Source: Flavobacterium psychrophilum
Lineage (GTDB): Bacteria > Bacteroidota > Bacteroidia > Flavobacteriales > Flavobacteriaceae
Direction of reading: 5' to 3'
DNA: 64,000 nucleotides
Assembly: GCA_943325515.2 (NCBI GenBank)
Contig: CALPPS020000002.1
Span: forward strand, 6,680 to 70,679
Under the pieces are notes generated by a model, which saw nothing but the letters and a program-made list of their open reading frames with translations, made no database searches and was not told the DNA's origin. Shown in pieces: positions 1 through 8,383 of this stretch. Made by a program: the position numbers and the translations under genes. Position 1 is the first letter of the stretch; every line of letters begins with the position of its first letter.

Positions 1-149
1 GTTTAGGCGACCAACACCCAATGACATTAGAAGAAATTGGAGAAACTTTCGATTTAACTCGGGAGCGTGTTCGTCAAATTAAAGAAAAAGCAATCCGTAG
101 ATTAAAACATACTTCAAGAAGTAAAATTTTAAAAACATATTTAGGATAA
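1..149 (+). CDS. rpoD: RNA polymerase principal sigma factor, C-terminal end (partial)
   Basis: Only the last 48 residues are in the window; the gene begins to the left. The translation holds sigma-70 region 4.2: the helix-turn-helix with TLEEIG, the recognition helix [16 protein letters not shown], and a short tail ending KTYLG. This helix contacts the -35/-33 promoter element. The TLEEIG...RERVRQIE/KxxAxxRL pattern is typical of principal (RpoD/SigA) factors rather than ECF factors, so the housekeeping sigma is the most likely identity. Regions 1-3 are not visible, so an alternative group 2 sigma cannot be excluded. A rho-independent terminator follows at 182-216. Confidence 0.88.
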   Translation, partial: LGDQHPMTLEEIGETFDLTRERVRQIKEKAIRRLKHTSRSKILKTYLG

Positions 150-181
150 ATTTAGTCCTAAAGTCTAATATCTTAATGTCG

Positions 182-216
182 AAACTCCGGAAATACTTTC
201 GGAGTTTTATTTTTTT
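182..216 (+). terminator. Rho-independent terminator after the sigma factor gene
   Basis: Arms 182-189 and 200-207 are perfectly complementary (8 bp, GC-rich centre) and can be extended inward by three weaker pairs. A T-rich tract runs to 216. It lies 33 nt after the sigma factor stop codon. Confidence 0.85.
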
Positions 217-251
217 AATCTGAACTTATTTCAGATTCTCCAATTATAATT

Positions 252-259
252 TACTTTTG
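252..259 (+). promoter_or_regulatory. Putative -7 promoter element for rpe
   Basis: TACTTTTG matches the Bacteroidota -7 consensus TAnnTTTG. No clear TTG/TTTG -33 partner is seen at the expected distance. It predicts a transcript start near 265 and a leader of about 50 nt containing the hairpin at 293-315. Confidence 0.45.
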
Positions 260-292
260 CATAAACAACACAAACTAATTTCAGTATTATAA

Positions 293-315
293 GATGCTGA
301 AATAAATTCAGCATC
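293..315 (+). repeat. 9-bp inverted repeat directly before the rpe start codon
   Basis: Arms 293-301 (GATGCTGAA) and 307-315 (TTCAGCATC) are perfectly complementary around a 5-nt loop and end two bases before the ATG at 318. There is no T-tract, so it is not a normal terminator. In RNA it would place a stable hairpin over the ribosome-binding region; in DNA it could be an operator. Confidence 0.6.
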
Positions 316-317
316 AA

Positions 318-977
318 ATGAAAAACACACTTATAGCCCCTTCAATCCTAGCAGCTGATTTTGCCAATCTACAACGAGATATTGAAAAGATAAATAACAG
401 TGAAGCTGATTGGTTTCATATAGACATCATGGATGGAGTCTTTGTGCCTAATATATCCTTCGGAATGCCTGTTTTAGAAGCTATAACTAAACATGCAAAA
501 AAAACAATTGATGTTCATTTAATGATTGTCGACCCAGACAGATATATAGGGACTTTTGCTGCTTTAGGCGCCAATATTTTATCTGTTCATTATGAAGCAT
601 GCACTCATTTACATAGAACATTGCAAGCCATAAAAGCAGCAGGAATGAAAGCTGGTGTTGCCCTTAACCCACATACTAATGTAGATTTACTAGAAGATAT
701 TATAAATGACATTGATTTAATTTGTGTAATGAGTGTAAATCCGGGTTTTGGTGGTCAATCGTTTATTGAAAACACCTATTCTAAAATCGAAAAATTAAAA
801 GAGCTTATTATTAGAAAAAATGCTTCCGCTTTAATTGAAATTGATGGTGGAGTTACTGATAAGAATGCTAAAAAATTAGTTGAAGCAGGAGCAAATATTT
901 TGGTAGCTGGGAATTTTGTTTTTAAAGCAGAAAATCCAATTGAAACCATTGCTTATTTGAAGAAATTAACTTCATAG
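318..977 (+). CDS. rpe: Ribulose-phosphate 3-epimerase
   Basis: Cytosolic TIM-barrel enzyme interconverting ribulose 5-phosphate and xylulose 5-phosphate in the pentose phosphate pathway. The 219-residue length is normal. Family motifs are intact: the N-terminal APSILAADF segment, H34 and D36 in HIDIMDG (metal site and catalytic acid), H67 in the DVHLM segment, the phosphate-binding VNPGFGGQ near 140-147, and D176 in EIDGGV, the second catalytic Asp. The ATG at 318 matches the usual family N-terminus. The gene is preceded by a -7-like element and an unusual hairpin that ends next to the start codon. The GH53 gene follows after 10 nt, so the two may share a transcript. Confidence 0.96.
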   Translation: MKNTLIAPSILAADFANLQRDIEKINNSEADWFHIDIMDGVFVPNISFGMPVLEAITKHAKKTIDVHLMIVDPDRYIGTFAALGANILSVHYEACTHLHRTLQAIKAAGMKAGVALNPHTNVDLLEDIINDIDLICVMSVNPGFGGQSFIENTYSKIEKLKELIIRKNASALIEIDGGVTDKNAKKLVEAGANILVAGNFVFKAENPIETIAYLKKLTS

Positions 978-987
978 TTAAACTTAA

Positions 988-2037
988 ATGAAACAACTAT
1001 TTTTCATCCTGTCCTTTTTAATAATTTCTTGTAGTTCAAATGACAAAATACAAGTTGATGAAACAATTCGCGGGGCTGATATTTCCTATTTACCTTTAAT
1101 TGAGAGTGAAGGGATTATTTTTAAAAATAATAATCAACCAGAAAACGTAATTACTACTTTAAAAAAAACAGGATGTAATTACATTAGAATTCGGCTTTGG
1201 CACACACCATCAGATGTTCATTCGAGTTTAACAGAAGTAAAAGCATTAGCAGAAAGAGTTCGAGAAGCAGGAATGAAAGTTTGGATAACTGTGCATTATT
1301 CTGATACTTGGGCCGATCCTGGAAATCAAACAAAGCCCATAGCTTGGCAAAATTTGAACTTCAACGAATTAAAAATTGCCGTTTCAAATTATACAGCGAA
1401 TATAGTTTCAGAAATTAATCCAGATATTATTCAAATTGGCAATGAAACAAATGATGGCTTTTTGTGGCCAACAGGGAGATTGTCGATTAATGAAAACCAA
1501 TATATTCAATTGACCAATGCTGCGACTATTGCCGTTAGAGCAAATTCAAATTCAACCAAAATAATGTTTCACTATGCTGGATTTGAAAATTCGTCTACTT
1601 ACTTTACCAAAATGAATAGTATTGACTATGATTATATTGGGCTGTCATACTATCCAATTTGGCATGGGAAAAACCTAAATGATTTAAAAAATAGCATAAA
1701 CCAACTTGGAACAACATTTAATAAAAAAGTAATAATTGCAGAAACAGCTTATCCTTTTTCTTTGGGATATAATGATTTTACAAATAATATTTTAGGACAA
1801 ATTGATCAAATCATTACGGCTTATCCTCCAACACCAATAGGCCAAAAAAACTTTTTAAATGACCTAAAAAATACAGTAAAAGTTAGCGATCACGGCATAG
1901 GTTTTTGTTATTGGGGCGCAGAATGGATTGCTTTTCGTGGACCAACAGCAACCAATGGTTCACCATGGGAAAACCAAGCACTTTGGGATTTTGACAACAA
2001 TGCTTTACCTGCTTTAGAATTTTTTAAAAAATATTAA
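988..2037 (+). CDS. GH53 arabinogalactan endo-beta-1,4-galactanase-like lipoprotein
   Basis: 349-residue (beta/alpha)8 glycosidase of clan GH-A. The N-terminus is a lipoprotein-type signal peptide with Cys15 as likely lipidation site, so the enzyme probably sits on the envelope. GH53 hallmarks are present: YIRIRLW near 65-71, HYSDTWADPGNQ near 103-114, the acid/base E153 in GNETNDGF, and the nucleophile E252 in IAETAYPF. The family cleaves beta-1,4-galactan, for example pectin side chains. No SusC/SusD pair or other polysaccharide-utilisation genes surround it; it lies 10 nt after rpe. Family is confident; substrate is inferred from the family. Confidence 0.9.
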   Translation: MKQLFFILSFLIISCSSNDKIQVDETIRGADISYLPLIESEGIIFKNNNQPENVITTLKKTGCNYIRIRLWHTPSDVHSSLTEVKALAERVREAGMKVWITVHYSDTWADPGNQTKPIAWQNLNFNELKIAVSNYTANIVSEINPDIIQIGNETNDGFLWPTGRLSINENQYIQLTNAATIAVRANSNSTKIMFHYAGFENSSTYFTKMNSIDYDYIGLSYYPIWHGKNLNDLKNSINQLGTTFNKKVIIAETAYPFSLGYNDFTNNILGQIDQIITAYPPTPIGQKNFLNDLKNTVKVSDHGIGFCYWGAEWIAFRGPTATNGSPWENQALWDFDNNALPALEFFKKY

Positions 2038-2194
2038 TTCCGCTTTTAATAGTCTAATTTTCTTGTTTTTTTAAATATTTCTTCGAAAATAATTCCGTAC
2101 AACTATCTTTGCAATGATTTTTTCTAACGTTTTGAAAAAATACAACTTAGCATCTTTAGATTGTTTTTTAAATGTCAATAGGTAAAAACAAAAA

Positions 2195-2217
2195 ATGCTA
2201 GAAAGGTAATCTAGCAT
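2195..2217 (-). terminator. Terminator after tRNA-Arg
   Basis: Arms 2195-2202 and 2210-2217 form a perfect 8-bp stem with a 7-nt loop. Read on the minus strand it is followed by a run of T (2190-2194 complement). It lies 7 nt beyond the tRNA 3' end. Confidence 0.75.
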
Positions 2218-2223
2218 CTTTAG

Positions 2224-2297
2224 TGACCTCGGCAGGGTTCGAACCTGCAACCATCAGAGCCGAAATCTGATATTCTATCCAGTTGAACTACGAAGCC
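2224..2297 (-). tRNA. tRNA-Arg (anticodon TCG)
   Basis: The minus strand folds as a complete 74-nt cloverleaf. The acceptor stem pairs GGCTTCG with CGAGGTC including two G-U pairs. The D-arm carries GTTCAACTGGATAGAAT, and the anticodon stem TCAGA/TCTGA encloses the loop TTTCGGC (anticodon TCG, reading CGA). The T-arm contains GGTTCGAACCC. The discriminator is A and CCA is not encoded. It stands alone between the GH53 gene and yqeY with its own terminator. Confidence 0.95.
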
Positions 2298-2300
2298 ATT

Positions 2301-2362
2301 AAAAAAATAGATTAAAGAGAAAAGAAAAAAGATCATGTTTTCTCTATATTCTTTTCTCTTTA
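2301..2362 (-). terminator. AT-rich hairpin terminator after yqeY
   Basis: A perfect 14-bp inverted repeat (2313-2326 and 2349-2362) begins 3 nt after the yqeY stop. On the minus strand it is followed by seven Ts (complement of 2301-2307). The stem is purine/pyrimidine biased and AT-rich with a 22-nt loop, so strength is uncertain. Confidence 0.55.
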
Positions 2363-2365
2363 TTC

Positions 2366-2815
2366 TTAAACTAATAATTTTTTAACTATAGCTGATATCG
2401 TTTTACCTTCTGCTGTTCCACCAAGTTGTGCTGAGGCTAATCCCATTACTTTTCCCATAGAAGCTATTCCGGAAGCTCCAGTTTCTGCAATTATTTTTGC
2501 AACTACGAGTTCTACTTCTGCCTCGCTTAATTGAGCTGGGAGAAATTTTTCGATAATAGCTATTTGTGCCAATTCTGGTTCTGCTAAATCAGGACGATTT
2601 TGTGTAGTAAAAATTAAAGCACTGTCTTTACGCATTTTTACTAATTTTTGTAAAATTTTAATTTCATCTGATTCGTTGATTTCTTCTTTAGATCCTGATG
2701 AAGTTTGCGCTAATAAAAGTTCTGATTTGATGGCTCGAAGTGCTTCTAAAGCTATAGTGTCTTTGGCACGCATAGCATTTTTCATTTCGTCCATTATTTG
2801 GGTTGATAAACTCAT
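2366..2815 (-). CDS. GatB/YqeY domain-containing protein
   Basis: 149-residue cytosolic protein of the YqeY family, related to the C-terminal tRNA-binding domain of the amidotransferase subunit GatB. Typical features are the helical N-terminus (LSTQIMDEMKNAMRAKD), the EIKILQKLVKMRKDS segment, the EKFLPAQLSEAEV motif, and the GMG-like segment GIASMGKVMGL near the C-terminus. Precise function is unknown; a role in tRNA-dependent amidation or tRNA binding is inferred from homology. It lies just downstream of ftsZ but is separated by a strong terminator (2898-2928), so it is probably a separate transcript. Confidence 0.9.
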   Translation of the reverse strand: MSLSTQIMDEMKNAMRAKDTIALEALRAIKSELLLAQTSSGSKEEINESDEIKILQKLVKMRKDSALIFTTQNRPDLAEPELAQIAIIEKFLPAQLSEAEVELVVAKIIAETGASGIASMGKVMGLASAQLGGTAEGKTISAIVKKLLV

Positions 2816-2890
2816 AATTTAGATTTTTTTTGATTATTAGGCCGCTCAGATTAATTAGATTTTGAGACTCCTAAAAGCCATACAAAGATA

Positions 2891-2928
2891 AAAAAATAAC
2901 CCGAAAATTTTAGTGAAATTTTCGGGTT
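2891..2928 (-). terminator. Strong terminator at the end of the dcw operon
   Basis: Arms 2898-2910 and 2916-2928 form a perfect 13-bp stem (AACCCGAAAATTT) with a 5-nt loop. On the minus strand it is followed by a T-rich tract (complement of 2891-2897). It lies 24 nt after the ftsZ stop codon. Confidence 0.9.
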
Positions 2929-2951
2929 GGATAATTTGGTTTAGTGTTGGT

Positions 2952-4895
2952 TTAATCTACATTATCATGCAAGAATGAATTGTTGGAACGCAATTGCAAA
3001 TCATCATTGCTGTCTGTTCCTAAAGACATTCTAGAGTTTAAATTTGTATCGGCGGTATTTGACAGATCAAGGCCTAAGCGTTTATAAGCTGGTTCTTTTT
3101 CTAATTCTTCTATACGTGAAGGATTGTTGTGAAATTTATAATTGAACTCTTTTAACTTTCTTCTTCTTTCATCGGCTCTGTGTCTTAAAGTTTCTTCGAT
3201 GGTCATTTCTACCGGTGATACATCTTCAAAGTGCATAACTGTTGATAATGGCTTATCCGTTTCTGCTTGTGGCTTTAAAGTAATATTTAACTCTTCAGCT
3301 ATTGGCTCTTCAATTATTTTTGCTGTTGGTTTTGAGTTTAATAAATCATTCTCTATTTCCATATATTCCTCTAAAGAATATTTGATTACACCACCTTCAT
3401 TCATTTCAGTAACTTGAACAAATTGTACTGCTTCATTTACTATGATATCATTTGCCTCTGATAAATCAAAAACTATTTTGCTTTCTTCAATAGCTTCGAT
3501 TTTTTCAAATGTTGTCGTATCTAGAATATCAAATGTAAATGTAGTTTGTTCTTCCTCAATGCTATTTTGTGGTTCGATCACTTTCATTTCATTAACTTCA
3601 GGAGTAATTACTTTGAAATCGATATCATTAATTGGAGATACAATTTCGAAAGTTACGTCCAAGTTGCGAATAAATTGATTCATAGCTATTAACTCATTGT
3701 CGTCAATAGCTGCTTCTACCACTGTTGGCAATTCTATTTCGTCCTCGATTAATTCAAATACAATTTTTTCAGACACCTCTTCAGTTGGAGTTTCCAGTAT
3801 AGATTGAAAAACTTCTATTGATTTTTGAGTTAGATCACGTTCTAATTTGTGCTCACTATCTAATGAGTGTATAATTTTCTTTGCTTCTATGTTTAAAATT
3901 CCATTTTGTTGTTCTTCATTAAATCCCGTTGCAATGATGGTAACTGCTATTGACTCACCTAATTTTTCATCTTCTCCAACTCCCATAATGATGTTAGCAT
4001 TATTTCCGGCTTCACTTTGAATATGGTCATTAATTTCTCCTATTTCATCAATAGTAATTTCATTTGAACCAGAAACGATAAGCAACAATACGTTTTTGGC
4101 TCCTGAAATTTTATTATCATCTAACAATGGAGAATCTAATGCAGAAATTATAGCTTCTTTTGCTCTGTTTTCACCGCTAGCAGTAGCAGAACCCATAATG
4201 GCTCTTCCACTATTTTCGAGCACAGTTTTAGCATCTTTTAAATCAATGTTTTGAGTATAGTGATGTGTAATTACTTCCGCAATTCCTCTTGATGCTGTAG
4301 CTAATACTTCATCTGCTTTTGAAAATCCAGCTTTGAAACCAAGATTTCCATACACTTCTCTTAATTTATTATTATTGATAACAATCAAAGAATCAACTTG
4401 TTTTCTTAATTTTTCAACACCTAACTTGGCTTGGTCTTGACGAACTTTTCCCTCAAACTGAAAAGGACAGGTTACAATTCCTACAGTTAAAATTCCTTTC
4501 TCTTTTGCCATTTGAGCAATCACTGGCGCAGCTCCAGTTCCTGTTCCACCGCCCATTCCTGCGGTAATGAATACCATTTTAGTATTAGTGTCCAACATTT
4601 TTTCTATATCGCCAACACTTTCTAATGCTGATTGTTGTCCAACATCGGGATTAGCCCCAGCGCCAAGGCCTTCTGTTAAGTTAACACCTAACTGAATTTT
4701 ATTTGGCACAGGACTATTTTGAAGTGCTTGCGAGTCTGTATTACAAACTATAAAATCAACACCATTTATTCCTTGTTTAAACATGTGATTGATAGCGTTA
4801 CTTCCGCCGCCACCTACTCCAATTACTTTTATCACATTTGATTGGTTTTTTGGTAAATCAAATGAGATATTTCCAAATTCTGAGTTGCTTGTCAT
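2952..4895 (-). CDS. ftsZ: Cell division protein FtsZ with long C-terminal extension
   Basis: Tubulin-like GTPase that forms the division ring. The GTPase core spans about residues 20-330: VGGGGSNAINHM near 27-38, NTDSQAL near 52-58, and the tubulin signature GGGTGTG at 115-121. The protein is 647 residues, far longer than the roughly 380 of E. coli. After the core comes a long acidic, low-complexity linker (about 330-560), then a conserved basic helix (HRADERRRKLKEFNYKF) and a KEPAYKRLGLDL segment near the end. Long FtsZ tails are usual in Bacteroidota. It is the last gene of the dcw operon, 35 nt after ftsA and before a strong terminator. Confidence 0.97.
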   Translation of the reverse strand: MTSNSEFGNISFDLPKNQSNVIKVIGVGGGGSNAINHMFKQGINGVDFIVCNTDSQALQNSPVPNKIQLGVNLTEGLGAGANPDVGQQSALESVGDIEKMLDTNTKMVFITAGMGGGTGTGAAPVIAQMAKEKGILTVGIVTCPFQFEGKVRQDQAKLGVEKLRKQVDSLIVINNNKLREVYGNLGFKAGFSKADEVLATASRGIAEVITHHYTQNIDLKDAKTVLENSGRAIMGSATASGENRAKEAIISALDSPLLDDNKISGAKNVLLLIVSGSNEITIDEIGEINDHIQSEAGNNANIIMGVGEDEKLGESIAVTIIATGFNEEQQNGILNIEAKKIIHSLDSEHKLERDLTQKSIEVFQSILETPTEEVSEKIVFELIEDEIELPTVVEAAIDDNELIAMNQFIRNLDVTFEIVSPINDIDFKVITPEVNEMKVIEPQNSIEEEQTTFTFDILDTTTFEKIEAIEESKIVFDLSEANDIIVNEAVQFVQVTEMNEGGVIKYSLEEYMEIENDLLNSKPTAKIIEEPIAEELNITLKPQAETDKPLSTVMHFEDVSPVEMTIEETLRHRADERRRKLKEFNYKFHNNPSRIEELEKEPAYKRLGLDLSNTADTNLNSRMSLGTDSNDDLQLRSNNSFLHDNVD

Positions 4896-4930
4896 ACTAT
4901 TTTGGTTTTGTTATTTTTTACTCTGTTATT

Positions 4931-6316
4931 CTATTCTGCGTTATCTAAAAAGTCTTTAATTTTATCTACATACCGGTCAAAAAAGGATCTCCTTATTTTG
5001 CCTTCTGTTGTTTCATTTTCAATTTTGCTAACTGGCAATTCTACTTCGTCTAAAACTTCTTCCTCTACTTTTTCTTCCACTAATGGTTTAAAAACTGAAT
5101 GTTTTGGCACCTCTGCTCCTACTTCTTTAAGTTCAATTTTGTAGGCGCTATTAGAATTGTTTTCAATACTATTCATAACCAATCCTACAGCAGTAGCAAA
5201 TAATGGACTTGAAATTTCTTCACTAGAATTTCCTGCCAAATGTTCATTTGGATACCCAATTCTAGTATCCATTCCTGTAATATATTCTACTAATTGTTTA
5301 ATATGTTTCAATTGCGATCCTCCGCCAGTTAAAACAATTCCAGCAATTAACTTTTTGCGGGGATCTTCGTGTCCATAAGCTTTAATCTCAGTAAAAACTT
5401 GCTCAATGATTTCAACAACTCTTGCGTGAATTATTTTTGACAAATTCTTTAATGAAATTTCTTTTGGGTCTCTTCCTCTTAGCCCTGGAATAGAAACTAT
5501 TTCATTGTCTTTATTTTCTCCAGGCCAAGCTGAACCAAATTTTGTTTTCAATAATTCGGCTTGTTTTTCAATAATAGAGCACCCTTCTTTAATATCATCT
5601 GTAATCACATTTCCGCCAAAAGGCACAACTGCTGTATGACGAATGATTCCATCTTTAAAAATGGCTAAATCTGTTGTCCCACCACCAATGTCTATCAAAG
5701 CAACACCGGCTTCTTTTTCTTCTTGACTTAAAACGGCATCAGCAGAAGCTAATGGTTCCAGTGTCAAACCAGATAATTCAATACCTGAGCTTTGAATACA
5801 TCTTCCTACATTTCTAATAGAAGAGGCTTGTCCAACTACCACATGAAAACTGGCTTCTAATCGTCCACCATACATGCCTATTGGTTCTTTTATTTCAGAC
5901 TGCCCATCAATTTTAAATTCTTGTGGCAATACGTGGATAATTTCTTCTCCCGGAAGCATTGCTAATTTATTGACTTGGTCAATTAACAATTGAATATCTC
6001 TTCCACTAATTACCTCCTCTGGATTAGTTCTGATCACGTAATCGGTGTGTTGAATACTACGAATGTGTTGTCCTGCGATACCTACAACCACATCGCTTAT
6101 TTTATACCCTGAATTATTTTCGGCTTCTAGAACTGCTTGCTGAATAGATTGAATAGTTTGAGTGATATTATTTACAACACCACGAGCCACACCAAGACTT
6201 TTGGATTTTCCTACACCCAAAATCTCTAGTTTTCCATATTCGTTTTTCTTGCCAATCATGGCAACAATCTTGGTTGTCCCAATATCTAATCCAACGGCAA
6301 TATTCTCTTTTTCCAT
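4931..6316 (-). CDS. ftsA: Cell division protein FtsA
   Basis: Actin-fold ATPase that tethers FtsZ to the membrane. The phosphate-1 motif GLDIGTTKI lies near residues 9-17, the SHS2-type subdomain follows, the phosphate-2 motif ALIDIGGGTTDLAIF is near 205-219, and the adenosine motif IVLTGGGSQL is near 327-336. The C-terminus ends in an amphipathic helix (SFFDRYVDKIKDFLDN), the expected membrane-targeting sequence. At 461 residues it is slightly longer than E. coli FtsA because of a charged insert before that helix. It lies 6 nt after ftsQ and 35 nt before ftsZ, the classic order. Confidence 0.96.
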   Translation of the reverse strand: MEKENIAVGLDIGTTKIVAMIGKKNEYGKLEILGVGKSKSLGVARGVVNNITQTIQSIQQAVLEAENNSGYKISDVVVGIAGQHIRSIQHTDYVIRTNPEEVISGRDIQLLIDQVNKLAMLPGEEIIHVLPQEFKIDGQSEIKEPIGMYGGRLEASFHVVVGQASSIRNVGRCIQSSGIELSGLTLEPLASADAVLSQEEKEAGVALIDIGGGTTDLAIFKDGIIRHTAVVPFGGNVITDDIKEGCSIIEKQAELLKTKFGSAWPGENKDNEIVSIPGLRGRDPKEISLKNLSKIIHARVVEIIEQVFTEIKAYGHEDPRKKLIAGIVLTGGGSQLKHIKQLVEYITGMDTRIGYPNEHLAGNSSEEISSPLFATAVGLVMNSIENNSNSAYKIELKEVGAEVPKHSVFKPLVEEKVEEEVLDEVELPVSKIENETTEGKIRRSFFDRYVDKIKDFLDNAE

Positions 6317-6322
6317 AATCTT

Positions 6323-7045
6323 CTATTTAATGCAAACCACTTGTTTGGTAAACTTCAAATTAATTTTTCTGTATTTGTTTAAAGTGCTATCTAGAACTGC
6401 TTTTTGAAAAAATGCTTTATAGTTTTTAAATTTTCTATCAATGTTTATAGATTTACCAAAATCAATTTGAAAATCATAATTTCTATTGACCATGATTAAG
6501 CTACCGTTAGGCAAAACTTGTATCCCAATGATGTTTTTTTTTAAAAAATCATCTTCTGCAATCATCTTTAAAACTTCAGATAATTTTTCTTTTTTTACTG
6601 CAGCAATTTCCCCAGATAATAGTGGAACTCTAGCAGTATAATTCTCAGACAAGGGCATTTTATTTCCCTCATAATCAAGATAAAAAGAACCAGTTTGATC
6701 AAATACTCTTCCCAGAGGTGTTTTTTGCTCTACCACCACTTTTAAAATTCCATCTACACTAACAAACACATCTATTTTTTGTATCAATTTGTGCCTGCTA
6801 ATTGAATTTTCCAATTTGTTCAAATCTAAATCAACTTTGCTCAAATTTTTTATGTCTTGATTTTTTTCTATTAACAATTTATTAACCATTTCTGGCTTCA
6901 AAAAAAGGTTCTTTTTACCCACAAAAATAACTTCTGTATTTTTAATTTTTCTAGTTGCATTTCGTTGTGAAGTAAAGGAATACAGGGAGACAACAACTAA
7001 AATAATCAACACCAATCTGATATTTGTCCAAGTGAAAATTTTCAT
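6323..7045 (-). CDS. ftsQ: Cell division protein FtsQ
   Basis: Bitopic divisome protein of 240 residues. A short cytoplasmic N-terminus is followed by one transmembrane helix (about 9-25). A POTRA-like region follows, with EVIFVGKKNLFLKPEMVNKLL near 38-58, then the FtsQ core with RVFDQTGSFYLDYEGNKMPLS near 118-138. In the family this protein scaffolds FtsL and FtsI in the periplasm. Its ATG overlaps the murC stop (ATGA) and ftsA follows after 6 nt. Sequence conservation is modest, but position and domain order make the call secure. Confidence 0.92.
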   Translation of the reverse strand: MKIFTWTNIRLVLIILVVVSLYSFTSQRNATRKIKNTEVIFVGKKNLFLKPEMVNKLLIEKNQDIKNLSKVDLDLNKLENSISRHKLIQKIDVFVSVDGILKVVVEQKTPLGRVFDQTGSFYLDYEGNKMPLSENYTARVPLLSGEIAAVKKEKLSEVLKMIAEDDFLKKNIIGIQVLPNGSLIMVNRNYDFQIDFGKSINIDRKFKNYKAFFQKAVLDSTLNKYRKINLKFTKQVVCIK

Positions 7046-8382
7046 AGCAAAGCCTTTTTAATGTTAGGAACTAATTCACCAATATCTCCTGCTCCAATAG
7101 TGATAATTATTTTGGCATTACTTTCTAAAATAGAAGGTATTAAATCGGTTTTTGAAACCAGTTTTTTATTTGGATTTTCCATTTTTGAAAGTAACCAACT
7201 TGATGTAATTCCTTCTATTGTTAATTCTCTTGCAGGATAAATATCCAACATTAAAATTTCATCAAATTGAGACAAACTTTTGGCAAAATCATCGGCAAAA
7301 TCTTTGGTTCTGCTAAACAAATGTGGTTGGAAAATTGCCAACACTTTTTCGCTTGGATACAATTCACGAACTGCTTGATGCACTGCGTTAATTTCGGTTG
7401 GATGATGTGCATAATCATCTATAAAAACCAAATTTTCTGTCTTAATTTGATAAGAAAATCTACGTTGAATTCCTTTAAATGATACCAAGGCTTTAGCAAT
7501 GGACTCTGTTGTTGTACCAAAAGTCTTAGCCATTGCTAAGGCCATCAGGGCATTCATTAAATTATGTCTTCCTGGCAATCCGAATTGTAAATCTTTAATG
7601 ATTTCAGTTGGTGTTTGAACATCAAACACATAAAACCCTTTTTCTATTCGGATATTGAAAGCTTTGTATGTTGATTCTTCATCAATTCCAATAGTTAATG
7701 CCTCTAGAGGCAATCCTTTTGGAACGAATAAATTATTTTTATTTTCAACTTTATCTGCAAATTCTCTAAAGGAATCTTCTATAGCTGATTTATCACCATA
7801 AACATCTAAATGGTCTGAATCCATTGAGGTTACACAAGCAATGTCTGGATACAAATGAAGAAATGATCTATCAAATTCATCGGCTTCAACTACGGTAACG
7901 GTTTTACCATTCCCAATTAAATTGGAATTATAATTTTCTACAATTCCTCCTAAGAAAGCAGTAATATCTGCTCCACTTTCGTAGAGAATATGTCCCAAAA
8001 TACTCGATGTTGTTGTTTTTCCGTGTGTTCCAGCAATCGCAAAACAAAAAGTGTCTTTGGTAATGATTCCCAAAACTTCAGCTCGTTTTTTAACTACATA
8101 ATCTCTTTCTAAAAAGTAATTCCATTCTGAATGAGATACTGGAACTGCCGGAGTTATTATAACCAAAGTATTTTCTACATAATAATCGGCTGGAATTAAA
8201 CTGATATTGTCTTCAAAGTGAATGTTCATTCCATTTGCCATCAACTCTGCGGTTAAAACGGTTGGTGTTTTGTCGTAACCCGAAACATTTTTGCCAATGT
8301 TTTGGAAATAACGAGCCAAAGCACTCATTCCAATGCCTCCAATTCCGATGAAATAGACGTTATGTATTTGGTTTAAATTCAC
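7042..8382 (-). CDS. murC: UDP-N-acetylmuramate--L-alanine ligase
   Basis: Cytosolic Mur ligase that adds L-Ala to UDP-MurNAc, the first peptide step of peptidoglycan synthesis. The N-terminal Rossmann motif IGIGGIGMSALA lies at 12-23, the ATP-binding loop GTHGKTTT at 118-125, and the HHP motif in DYAHHPTEI lies in the C-terminal half. Length (446) is normal. The start is GTG at 8382, one base after the murG stop; no in-frame ATG fits the family N-terminus. It overlaps ftsQ by 4 nt. Confidence 0.96.
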   Translation of the reverse strand: MNLNQIHNVYFIGIGGIGMSALARYFQNIGKNVSGYDKTPTVLTAELMANGMNIHFEDNISLIPADYYVENTLVIITPAVPVSHSEWNYFLERDYVVKKRAEVLGIITKDTFCFAIAGTHGKTTTSSILGHILYESGADITAFLGGIVENYNSNLIGNGKTVTVVEADEFDRSFLHLYPDIACVTSMDSDHLDVYGDKSAIEDSFREFADKVENKNNLFVPKGLPLEALTIGIDEESTYKAFNIRIEKGFYVFDVQTPTEIIKDLQFGLPGRHNLMNALMALAMAKTFGTTTESIAKALVSFKGIQRRFSYQIKTENLVFIDDYAHHPTEINAVHQAVRELYPSEKVLAIFQPHLFSRTKDFADDFAKSLSQFDEILMLDIYPARELTIEGITSSWLLSKMENPNKKLVSKTDLIPSILESNAKIIITIGAGDIGELVPNIKKALL

Positions 8383-8383
8383 T

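Noticed and set aside
3142-3678. Plus-strand frames opposite ftsZ and others opposite ftsA, murG, ftsW, murD and ftsI
   Set aside because: Shadows of real genes on the other strand: low-complexity translations, no promoters, no recognisable domains.
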